Below, piece after piece: positions 37,254 to 43,833 of a stretch of 64,000 bases of DNA. The position numbers and the translations under genes are program-made. Each line of letters starts with the position of its first letter. Position 1 is the first letter of the stretch. The notes under the pieces were generated by a model, which made no database searches, had not been told where the DNA came from, and saw only the letters and a list, made by a program, of their open reading frames with translations. The DNA is from an uncultured Collinsella sp. Lineage in GTDB: Bacteria > Actinomycetota > Coriobacteriia > Coriobacteriales > Coriobacteriaceae. The stretch covers positions 1-64,000 of the forward strand of contig CATXJW010000003.1 of assembly GCA_958370325.1 (NCBI GenBank), in the 5' to 3' direction.

Positions 37254-39203
37254 ATGGAACAGAGGGTCCTCGGGGGAAGATACCTCCTCAAGGATAAGGT
37301 GGGAACGGGCGGTATGGCGACCGTCTTCCGTGCACAGGATCAGGTCCTCGACCGCACGGTTGCTGTCAAGATCATGCTGCCGCAGTATGCCGGCGACGCC
37401 ACCTTCGCCGCCCGCTTTAAGCAGGAGGCCCAGGCAGCTGCCGGCCTGTCCTCCCCCTATATCGTGGGCGTCTACGACTGGGGCAAGGACGGCGACACCT
37501 ATTACATCGTCATGGAGTACCTGCGCGGTACCGACCTTAAGAGCGGCATCAAGAGCCACGGCGCCCTCGATCCCAAGAAGGTCGCGCAGATCGGCTCGCA
37601 GATCAGCTCCGCGCTTTCGGTCGCACATAAGCACGAGATCATCCACCGCGACATCAAGCCGCAAAACATCATGGTGCTGCCCGACGGCAACATCAAGGTA
37701 ATGGATTTTGGCATCGCGCGCGCCAAGAACAGCCACCTCACGCAGGATAACAACGTTCTGGGCACCGCCCACTATGTAAGCCCCGAGCAGACCCGCGGCC
37801 AGGACCTCGGCCCCACCTCGGATATCTACTCGCTGGGTGTCGTCATGTACGAGTGCGCCACCGGCCGCGTGCCCTTTGACGGCGACGACGCCATCTCGGT
37901 CGCGCTCAAGCAGGTCAACGAGCTGCCCATCCCGCCGAGCCAGATCAACTCCGGCGTCGATGCCGACCTGGAGCGCATCATCCTCAAGTGCATGGAGAAG
38001 GACCCGGCAAACCGCTTCCAGACGGCCGACGAGCTGCGCCAGGTGCTCAACAGCTACCTGTCCGGCCGTGCCGTCAACGTCTCGGAGCCCACGCGCATCA
38101 TCGGTGCCGCCGGCGACCTGGGTGCCACCAAGACCCGCGAGCTTTCCGACTCAACGCGCGCTATGGTTCGTCCCGTCTCGGGCGTGAGCGGTCAGAACAC
38201 CGCCCGCAGCGCTGTCTCGGGCTCCACGGGCTCCTACGAGGTCGAGAAACCCAAGTCCAACAAGAACAAGATCATCGCCGCCGTGATTGCCGCCGTCGCC
38301 GTGATTGGCGTTGTAGTGGCCTTTGCCACGGGCATGTTCAGCGGCGAACAGGTCACGGTGCCCGACGTGCTGGGCAAGGACCAGGAAACCGCTATTGAGC
38401 TGATCAAGGAAGCCGGCCTTGAGGTAGGCACCGTCGATCAGAGCTACAACGACGATGTCGACGAGGGAAAGGTCGCCGAGCAGACCCCCAACGGTAACAC
38501 CAAGAAGGCCAAGGGCACGAGGGTGAACCTGGTAATCTCCAAGGGCCCTAAGCCCTCCGAAAAGGTTGAGGTTCCGCAGCTCCTCGGCCTGACCAAGGAC
38601 CAGGCCGAGGCCGCACTGGCAAGCGTGGGCCTGAAGGGCAGCGCTTCGGAGGAGGCCAACGAGGCCGATGAGGGCCAGGTCTTTGAGCAGGGCACCGATG
38701 CCGGTAAGGAAGTCGCGAAGGGCACGACCATCTCGTACAAGGTCTCGAGCGGCCCGGATACCATGTCCGTCCCCGATCTGACCGACATGACCGAGGCCCA
38801 AGCGCGCAATGCCCTCGATATGGCAGGCTTCGGCGTCGACGTGAGCTACCAGGAGAACGACTCGGTTACCGAGGGCACCGTGATCAGCTGGAACCCCAGC
38901 GGTAAGCAGAAGCCCGGCGCCACGATTACCGTCGTCATTGCCAAGAAGTCCGGCAAGGCCAGCGTTCCGGGTAACCTGTACGGCAAGAGCATCTCCGCCG
39001 CCGTCACCGCGCTCAACAACGCCGGGTTCTACAACATCGCGTTCTGCGACCAGAACGGCAACCCCGTGAGCGGCAACGAAAACGCCACCGTTACGGGCGT
39101 CTCCCCCACCGGCAAGCAGTCCACCGACAACACGATTACGCTGACGGTTTCGATTTCTGGCTCTGGTACTGATTCAGGCGACGATTCCGGTACGACCAAC
39201 TAG
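37254..39203 (+). CDS. pknB: PASTA-domain Ser/Thr kinase PknB/StkP-type
   Basis: Membrane kinase of 649 residues. The kinase domain (about 8-270) has GTGGMATVF, VAVKIM, HRDIKPQNIM and MDFGIAR, with the activation segment GTAHYVSPEQ. One transmembrane helix lies near 337-358. Four extracellular PASTA repeats follow, beginning at about 366, 438, 503 and 568; the first opens VTVPDVLGKD. PASTA domains sense peptidoglycan fragments or lipid II. ATG 37254 has AGGAG at 5 nt; the ATG at 37239 has no site. It lies 130 nt after the SEDS-PBP gene and ends the cluster, before a strong terminator. Confidence 0.95.
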   Translation: MEQRVLGGRYLLKDKVGTGGMATVFRAQDQVLDRTVAVKIMLPQYAGDATFAARFKQEAQAAAGLSSPYIVGVYDWGKDGDTYYIVMEYLRGTDLKSGIKSHGALDPKKVAQIGSQISSALSVAHKHEIIHRDIKPQNIMVLPDGNIKVMDFGIARAKNSHLTQDNNVLGTAHYVSPEQTRGQDLGPTSDIYSLGVVMYECATGRVPFDGDDAISVALKQVNELPIPPSQINSGVDADLERIILKCMEKDPANRFQTADELRQVLNSYLSGRAVNVSEPTRIIGAAGDLGATKTRELSDSTRAMVRPVSGVSGQNTARSAVSGSTGSYEVEKPKSNKNKIIAAVIAAVAVIGVVVAFATGMFSGEQVTVPDVLGKDQETAIELIKEAGLEVGTVDQSYNDDVDEGKVAEQTPNGNTKKAKGTRVNLVISKGPKPSEKVEVPQLLGLTKDQAEAALASVGLKGSASEEANEADEGQVFEQGTDAGKEVAKGTTISYKVSSGPDTMSVPDLTDMTEAQARNALDMAGFGVDVSYQENDSVTEGTVISWNPSGKQKPGATITVVIAKKSGKASVPGNLYGKSISAAVTALNNAGFYNIAFCDQNGNPVSGNENATVTGVSPTGKQSTDNTITLTVSISGSGTDSGDDSGTTN

Positions 39204-39255
39204 TCATCAAGACGTTGCCCACAGCGGCTGCTGACGCAAATACATTCGCTCAATT

Positions 39256-39291
39256 GCGCCCGTTTGCTCCCCCTGCAAACGGGCGCTTTCT
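39256..39291 (+). terminator. Terminator of the kinase cluster
   Basis: Perfect 12-bp stem GCGCCCGTTTGC/GCAAACGGGCGC with a 7-nt loop, then TTTCTTC. Confidence 0.85.
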
Positions 39292-39327
39292 TCATCTGAA
39301 GTAGCGAAAACCACGGCATACCTTTAA

Positions 39328-39396
39328 ACCAGAAGAGTCCGGCACCGTGGTGGTACCGGGCTCGGCAAATCTCTGGTGCCCCCGGGCGGATTCGAA
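39328..39396 (-). pseudogene. Duplicated tRNA-Arg 3' end plus terminator (remnant)
   Basis: This 69-bp stretch nearly repeats 39456-39525. It holds a terminator hairpin followed by the last 23 bases of tRNA-Arg including CCA (on the minus strand, the complement of TGGTGCCCCCGGGCGGATTC). The anticodon arm and 5' half are missing, so it cannot be a working tRNA. Confidence 0.8.
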
Positions 39397-39420
39397 AACT
39401 CCCCCCGCGGGGAAATTGGT

Positions 39421-39447
39421 GACGCGGGTGTCGACGGTCCGAATCCT
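39421..39447 (+). repeat. Inverted fragment of the tRNA T-arm region
   Basis: GCGGGTGTCGACGGTCCGAA matches the tRNA variable/T-arm sequence with one change, but in the opposite orientation to the tRNA gene. It lies between the remnant and the intact tRNA. Confidence 0.65.
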
Positions 39448-39456
39448 GCCCTAAGA

Positions 39457-39491
39457 CCAGAAGAGCCCGGCACCATAGCGGTACCGGGCTC
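39457..39491 (-). terminator. Terminator of tRNA-Arg
   Basis: Perfect 12-bp stem GAGCCCGGTACC/GGTGCCGGGCTC (minus strand), followed by TTCTGG; it lies just 3' of the tRNA. Confidence 0.7.
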
Positions 39492-39501
39492 GATATTCCT
39501 C

Positions 39502-39577
39502 TGGTGCCCCCGGGCGGATTCGAACCGTCGACACCCGCTTTAGGAGAGCGGTGCTCTATCCCCTGAGCTACGGAGGC
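39502..39577 (-). tRNA. tRNA-Arg (anticodon CCT)
   Basis: A 76-nt tRNA with encoded CCA. Acceptor stem GCCTCCG/CGGGGGC (one G-T pair), D-arm GCTC...GAGC, anticodon stem CCGCT/AGCGG with loop CTCCTAA, T-loop TTCGAAT. The anticodon CCT reads AGG codons. Confidence 0.95.
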
Positions 39578-39639
39578 ATGTCGTATTAGTGTAGCAGATT
39601 TGCGCCACTAACATGCAGCGCACGACCGCTCTTCGAGAT

Positions 39640-39693
39640 AGTCATCTGCGACGTTCTTTAATGACAAGTCGTTTAAGAACGTCCCTAATAACT
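39640..39693. repeat. 54-bp palindrome, diverged copy
   Basis: It matches the palindrome at 43316-43369 at 48 of 54 positions, with identical length and arrangement. The central GACGTTCTTTAATGAC...TTTAAGAACGTCC is best conserved. It lies 9 bp past the manO stop codon. Confidence 0.75.
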
Positions 39694-39702
39694 ACCCAAC
39701 GA

Positions 39703-40101
39703 CTAGTTGCCTTTGTGGAAGAGGTTTTTGATAACGGAGGGGATGCTCTTGGCGCCCTTAGCCGTCACATCGATAAAATCAGGCGAACGCACGAGCTTAT
39801 CCTCGTCAACGTACTTGCGGACCGCACGAAGCGTCTCTTTGTCATCGCGCGTCGAAAACGTAAAGTGACCATTGTCCTTGGTGAAGATGGCAAAACGCGT
39901 AATCTTCTTGGTGCCGCGCAAAACCTCAGCGGCAATATAGTCGACCTCATCCCACGGGATCTGAATAAAATCCTCGGGATTGCGCTCGTTATAGTACTCA
40001 AACGCCTTATTGCCCACCATTACGTTACCGTGACTGGTAAGCCCCATCAGGCAGGTTGCCGGCGTTGCCAGATCGACCGTGCTGTTCTGAGATTGCGCCA
40101 T
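39703..40101 (-). CDS. manO: ManO/DUF956 protein of mannose PTS locus
   Basis: Protein of 132 residues matching the DUF956 family (ManO), which is found next to mannose-type PTS genes in Firmicutes and Coriobacteria. In lactic acid bacteria ManO affects expression of the mannose PTS; its biochemical role is unclear. The N-terminus LATPATCLMGLTSHGNVMVG and the IPWDEVDYI segment fit. ATG 40101 has GGAGGG. It is the last gene of the PTS set but lies behind a terminator-like hairpin, so it is probably made in smaller amounts. Confidence 0.82.
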   Translation of the reverse strand: MAQSQNSTVDLATPATCLMGLTSHGNVMVGNKAFEYYNERNPEDFIQIPWDEVDYIAAEVLRGTKKITRFAIFTKDNGHFTFSTRDDKETLRAVRKYVDEDKLVRSPDFIDVTAKGAKSIPSVIKNLFHKGN

Positions 40102-40117
40102 GCGCGCCTCGCCCTCC

Positions 40118-40165
40118 AAATAAAACAATCGGACCGCATCCAGTGTACCCACCGGGTGCGGTCCG
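40118..40165 (-). terminator. Partial terminator between PTS IID and manO
   Basis: Stem CGGACCGCA.CC/GG.TGCGGTCCG (minus strand, one mismatch) is followed by ATTGTTTTATTT and then directly by the manO ribosome site. Confidence 0.6.
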
Positions 40166-40221
40166 TTTCAATGGCTCAAAAGCCCTTGCCTAGCAATTCT
40201 CGGTCTTAAGCCGAAACGTGC

Positions 40222-41142
40222 TTACATGAAGCCGCAGACGCGACCGATGATGCCGATGGCGAAGAGAGCCAGGATGATGACGATCGGGCTGACCTTCTTC
40301 TTGAGGAGCTTGCAGACCAGCAGGGTCAGGCACACGGCGGCAAGGCCGGGGATGAGCTGATCGAGGTTAGCCTGAAGCGTGGTGACCTTCACCTGATCAA
40401 GGGCGTTAGCACCGATGGAGTTATACATCGTCAGTGCTTCCTTGACGCCCTCAGAACCGGAGGGCAGGTTAGCCCAGTCGATAAAGGCGCCAGCAGACTG
40501 CGTGACCTTGGAGACGACCGGGGTGAAGGAGATGGACACCCAGCGCTCGACCAGGGCGCCGATGATGAACATACCCAGGATGGAAGCACCCTCGGTGACC
40601 TTGCCCATCAGACCGCCGGAGAGGTCCTTGGCGATGGAGGAGCCGACCTTGTAGCCAAACTCCTGCGTGTACCACAGGAAGGCGTAACGGATGATGTTCC
40701 ACGCGAAGAAGAACAGCAGCGGACCGGCGATGCTGCCGGACAGGGCCAGGGAAGCGCCCAGAGCGCCCAGAATCGGGCGAAGGGTGAACCAGAAGGCGGG
40801 GTCGCCGACGCCGGCGAGCGGGCCCATCATACCGACCTTGACGCCCTGAATGGCGACGTCGTCAATCGGAGCACCGTTGGCGCGCTCCTCCTCGAGAGCG
40901 AGGGTAACGCCAATGACGGGGGCGGAAACATAAGGATGGGTGTTATAGAACTCCAGGTGGCGCTTAAGAGCGGCAATCTGGTCATCCTTGCTGGTGTAGA
41001 GCTTCTTGATCGCAGGGATCATTGCGAAGCACCAGCCGCCGTTCTGCATACGCTCGTAGTTCCACGAGCCCTGAAGGAACTGATGACGGAAGCAAACCTT
41101 CTTGCGGTCAGCCTTGGTGAGCTGAATCTTGTTCTCTGCCAT
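40222..41142 (-). CDS. manZ: PTS mannose-family IID component
   Basis: Membrane component of 306 residues of a mannose-class phosphotransferase permease, working with IIC to carry sugar while IIB phosphorylates it. Typical are FLQGSWNYERMQNGGWCF near the N-terminus, GVKVGMMGPLAGVGDP and a hydrophobic C-terminus. ATG 41142 has AGGAGGGG. The gene lies 16 nt after the IIC gene in an AB-C-D order. The sugar may be mannose, glucose or an amino sugar, or a fructose-type substrate; sequence alone does not decide. Confidence 0.93.
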   Translation of the reverse strand: MAENKIQLTKADRKKVCFRHQFLQGSWNYERMQNGGWCFAMIPAIKKLYTSKDDQIAALKRHLEFYNTHPYVSAPVIGVTLALEEERANGAPIDDVAIQGVKVGMMGPLAGVGDPAFWFTLRPILGALGASLALSGSIAGPLLFFFAWNIIRYAFLWYTQEFGYKVGSSIAKDLSGGLMGKVTEGASILGMFIIGALVERWVSISFTPVVSKVTQSAGAFIDWANLPSGSEGVKEALTMYNSIGANALDQVKVTTLQANLDQLIPGLAAVCLTLLVCKLLKKKVSPIVIILALFAIGIIGRVCGFM

Positions 41143-41158
41143 ATGTATCACTCCCCTC

Positions 41159-41977
41159 CTACTCGTAATCGTTCAGAATGTCGCCGAGCGGGTCGCCGGA
41201 GCCACCGCCCATGCCGCCACCCTGCTTAGCCAGATCCTTAAGGCCAAGGTAGATGAGGGCAAGGGAGATGCCGATGAGGCCAAGGGCGATCAGCGTGAGC
41301 TGAGGGATGGCAGCAAGGACAAAGCCGAGGATGAAGAACGGCCAGGTCTCCTTGGTGGCCATCATGTTGATGACCATGGCGTAACCGACGGAAGCGACCA
41401 TGCCGCCGCCGACAGCCATGCCGCCGGACAGCCAGTCGGGCATAGCGTTAAGCGCGTTGGTAACAGCCTCGGCCGGGATGATGCACAGAAGCACTGCCGG
41501 GATGGCGATACGAAGACCCTGCATGAGGATAGCAGCGTACTGCCAGCGCTCGATGCCGGCGAAGTCGCCCTTCTCGGCGCAACCGTCCATGGCGTGAGCG
41601 ATAGCGGTAGCCAGGGTACGGCAGATCATGGTCAGGAACAGACCAGCGACCGACAGAGGCACGGCGACGGCGATAGCGGCGGTAACGGCCTTGGCCGAAT
41701 CGGTGGCGCCACCGTTGAGGGCGAGCACCATGATGATCGAAGAAGCGACCGAGGCCAGGGCGGCGTCAGGCGCGACGGCGGCGCCGACGTTAGCCCAGCC
41801 AAGGGCCATCATCTGGAGCGAACCGCCCAGGAGGATGCCCTCCTGAAGGTGACCGGTTACGAGACCGATAAGCGTGCATGCCACGAGCGGCTGATGGAAC
41901 TGGAACTCATCCAGAATGCCTTCCATACCGGCAAGCAACGCGACAATCGCAACAAGCAGAATAGTGATTGCAGACAT
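41159..41977 (-). CDS. manY: PTS mannose-family IIC component
   Basis: Polytopic membrane protein of 272 residues. The signatures LGWANVGAAVAPDAALASV and HLQEGILLGGSLQMMALG are characteristic of mannose-class IIC. The C-terminal tail is glycine-rich and hydrophilic. AGGAGG precedes ATG 41977. It is co-transcribed with IIAB (18 nt upstream) and IID. Confidence 0.93.
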   Translation of the reverse strand: MSAITILLVAIVALLAGMEGILDEFQFHQPLVACTLIGLVTGHLQEGILLGGSLQMMALGWANVGAAVAPDAALASVASSIIMVLALNGGATDSAKAVTAAIAVAVPLSVAGLFLTMICRTLATAIAHAMDGCAEKGDFAGIERWQYAAILMQGLRIAIPAVLLCIIPAEAVTNALNAMPDWLSGGMAVGGGMVASVGYAMVINMMATKETWPFFILGFVLAAIPQLTLIALGLIGISLALIYLGLKDLAKQGGGMGGGSGDPLGDILNDYE

Positions 41978-41995
41978 GTATCGGACCCTCCTTTA

Positions 41996-42985
41996 CTATG
42001 CTTGAGCGGCCAGTTCGGCCTTAGCTTTCTTCAACATGGCGTCGAGATCCTCGGAGGAATCCGAAGGAACCTTGCGGACCTCGAACTTGACGCCCTTGGC
42101 CTTGAGGGCCTCGAGAGTCTTAACGTCGTCATCGCCCATAGCGACGGCGTTGGTGACGACGACCTTGCCCTTGGAGTGAGCCATGGAACCGATGTTGACT
42201 TCCTTGATGTCGACGCCGGCCTCGATGGCCTTGAGCAGATCCTGCGGGTTCTCGAAGAGCAGCATGGCCTTGGTGTCACCAAAGCGCGTGTCCTTGACGA
42301 CCTCGGCCATCTTCTTGATGGGCACGACGTTGGCATGGACTCCCGGAGGGGCAGCCTGCTCGATCATGGTCTTGCGGAGCTCGTCGTGAGCAACGCCGTC
42401 GGAAACCACGATGATGCGGTTGGGGTTGACCTGCTTGGTCCACGTGGTGGCCACCTGACCATGAAGCAGACGGGTGTCGATACGGACGTGGGCGATCTTG
42501 ATGTGCCCGTCGCCGATGACCGTTCCCGGAGGGATGGCGCCTGCAGGAGCAGCGGCGGCCGCAGCCGGCTTCTTCTCCTCGGGCTCCAGAGACTCGGGCT
42601 TGACGCGCACGCCAGCCTTAGCCTCAGTCACGAGATGTTTTGCGATCGCATGTGCAGTGTTCTTTGCGTCAAAGCGCTGCGAATATGCCTCGATGAGCAT
42701 AGGCAGGTTGACACCGGTGACGATAGCCCAGGAATCGTGGCCCTCGATGAGCCCGCTGATCTGGTTGAACGGCGTACCGCCCCACAGATCAACGAGGAAG
42801 AGCACCTGCTCCTGGTCCTCGAAGGAAGCGACTGCTTCCTCGACCTTGGCACGGAAGTCGTCGGGGCCCATGCTCGGCTCGAGCGAGACCACGGCTACAG
42901 ACGGCTGATCGCCAAAGACCATCGAGCCCGTCTGCTTGATTCCAGCCGCCAAGTCACCATGGCTAGCAAGAACAATACTTACCAT
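41996..42985 (-). CDS. manX: PTS mannose-family IIAB component
   Basis: Cytoplasmic fused IIA-IIB protein of 329 residues. IIA shows IVLASHGDLA with the phosphorylated His9 and VDLWGGTPFNQ. A Pro/Ala/Glu hinge spans about 140-165. IIB shows RIDTRLLHGQVATTW with its phospho-histidine and ANVVPIKKMAEV. It receives phosphate from HPr and passes it to the sugar. ATG 42985 has AGGAGG at 7 nt. It is the first gene of the operon, preceded by an AT-rich regulatory region. Confidence 0.95.
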   Translation of the reverse strand: MVSIVLASHGDLAAGIKQTGSMVFGDQPSVAVVSLEPSMGPDDFRAKVEEAVASFEDQEQVLFLVDLWGGTPFNQISGLIEGHDSWAIVTGVNLPMLIEAYSQRFDAKNTAHAIAKHLVTEAKAGVRVKPESLEPEEKKPAAAAAAPAGAIPPGTVIGDGHIKIAHVRIDTRLLHGQVATTWTKQVNPNRIIVVSDGVAHDELRKTMIEQAAPPGVHANVVPIKKMAEVVKDTRFGDTKAMLLFENPQDLLKAIEAGVDIKEVNIGSMAHSKGKVVVTNAVAMGDDDVKTLEALKAKGVKFEVRKVPSDSSEDLDAMLKKAKAELAAQA

Positions 42986-43315
42986 CACATAACCTCCTTT
43001 TTGTCTACGTATTTCCTACACGACAAAAAAGAGTATAGCCGCAAGTGTGGCAAAATTATAGGAAAAAATGTGAATGGTTGGATTATTTGTTTAAACGTCA
43101 TGCTTTTGTTACAAGTTGGTTACATCGCTGGTTTTCAGCTATTCCTCGCTAAACATAATTAGTTTGACCATCTTAGAAAACAGATACAGGCACAGCATTC
43201 ACTAATACCGATTTAAATCGGATAAGAACCTGCTTGACTCTTCGATATTTTGTTTAAACAGACGTGACTTGACTAATTTCGTTAGTTATGCTCTAGCAAA
43301 CCGTCAAAAAAGAAT
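42986..43315 (-). promoter_or_regulatory. AT-rich control region of the PTS operon
   Basis: It stands out by its low GC. GTTTAAAC palindromes occur at 43089-43096 and 43252-43259, each preceded by TTT. A 14-bp palindrome CCGATTTAAATCGG lies at 43208-43221. A TATAAT on the minus strand (43055-43060) could be a -10 box, without a clear -35. I found no sigma-54 signature. Confidence 0.45.
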
Positions 43316-43369
43316 AGTCATTGGGGACGTTCTTTAATGACTAGTCGTTTAAGAACGTCCCCAATGACT
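43316..43369. repeat. 54-bp palindrome, intact copy
   Basis: Perfect 19-bp arms, AGTCATTGGGGACGTTCTT at 43316-43334 and its reverse complement at 43351-43369, enclose a 16-nt centre. It lies 3 bp past the hypA stop codon. A diverged copy lies at 39640. Confidence 0.85.
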
Positions 43370-43372
43370 AAG

Positions 43373-43798
43373 TTAGGCGATGTGGAGGGGGTTGGCGGCG
43401 TCGACGGCGTCAGGAGCAGCGGGACCATCAGGGGTAGCGTCTGCCAGGTTCTCGTCGGGGGTCTCGATCTGCTTGATCATGACATCCTGGCCCTGCAGCA
43501 GATAAGTCTCGCCGCTACCGCAATGGGGACAGGTCTTTCCGTACTCGACCGTCGCGTAGTCGCGGCCGCACGCCTCGCAATGTGTCACGGCCTCAACGGG
43601 CTCCACGATAAGCTCCGAGCCCTCGGTGATAGGCTTTTTATCTGCTGCCCAGCGCCAAGCGTCGAGCAGCAAGTCGGGAACGACGCCCGAGACCTCGCCC
43701 AGCAGCAACGTCACGCTCGAAACGCGACGCACGCCATTGGCGCGCGCCACATTCTCGACATCGCGAATGATGTGATAGACGATTCCGAGCTCGTGCAC
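43373..43798 (-). CDS. hypA: HypA-type nickel metallochaperone
   Basis: Protein of 141 residues. It starts at GTG, giving MHELGIV, where His2 is part of the conserved nickel site; the codon is preceded by GGAAGGAA. The zinc loop has CEACGRDY and CPHCGSGE. HypA delivers nickel for [NiFe]-hydrogenase (or urease) maturation. About 30 extra Asp/Pro/Ala-rich residues at the C-terminus are unusual. No hydrogenase or other hyp gene lies within the window; the neighbour 35 nt upstream is a large Fe-S flavoprotein, apparently in the same operon. Confidence 0.85.
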   Translation of the reverse strand: MHELGIVYHIIRDVENVARANGVRRVSSVTLLLGEVSGVVPDLLLDAWRWAADKKPITEGSELIVEPVEAVTHCEACGRDYATVEYGKTCPHCGSGETYLLQGQDVMIKQIETPDENLADATPDGPAAPDAVDAANPLHIA

Positions 43799-43833
43799 TT
43801 TTATATTCCTTCCGCCGTTCCCGTTATGACTAC

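Larger units (their letters stand above)
39204..39702. other. Intergenic region with tRNA and duplicated tRNA end
   Basis: It contains the pknB terminator, a scarred duplicate of a terminator plus tRNA 3' end, tRNA-Arg with its terminator, and a 54-bp palindrome; each is listed separately. No protein gene is seen. Confidence 0.8.

Noticed and set aside
39421..39447. A second tRNA gene on the plus strand
   Set aside because: Only the T-arm region is present; acceptor, D and anticodon arms are missing.
42986..43315. Sigma-54 promoter for the mannose PTS operon
   Set aside because: Mannose PTS operons in some Firmicutes use sigma-54, but no GG-N10-GC pair with the right context is visible and no LevR-type activator lies nearby.
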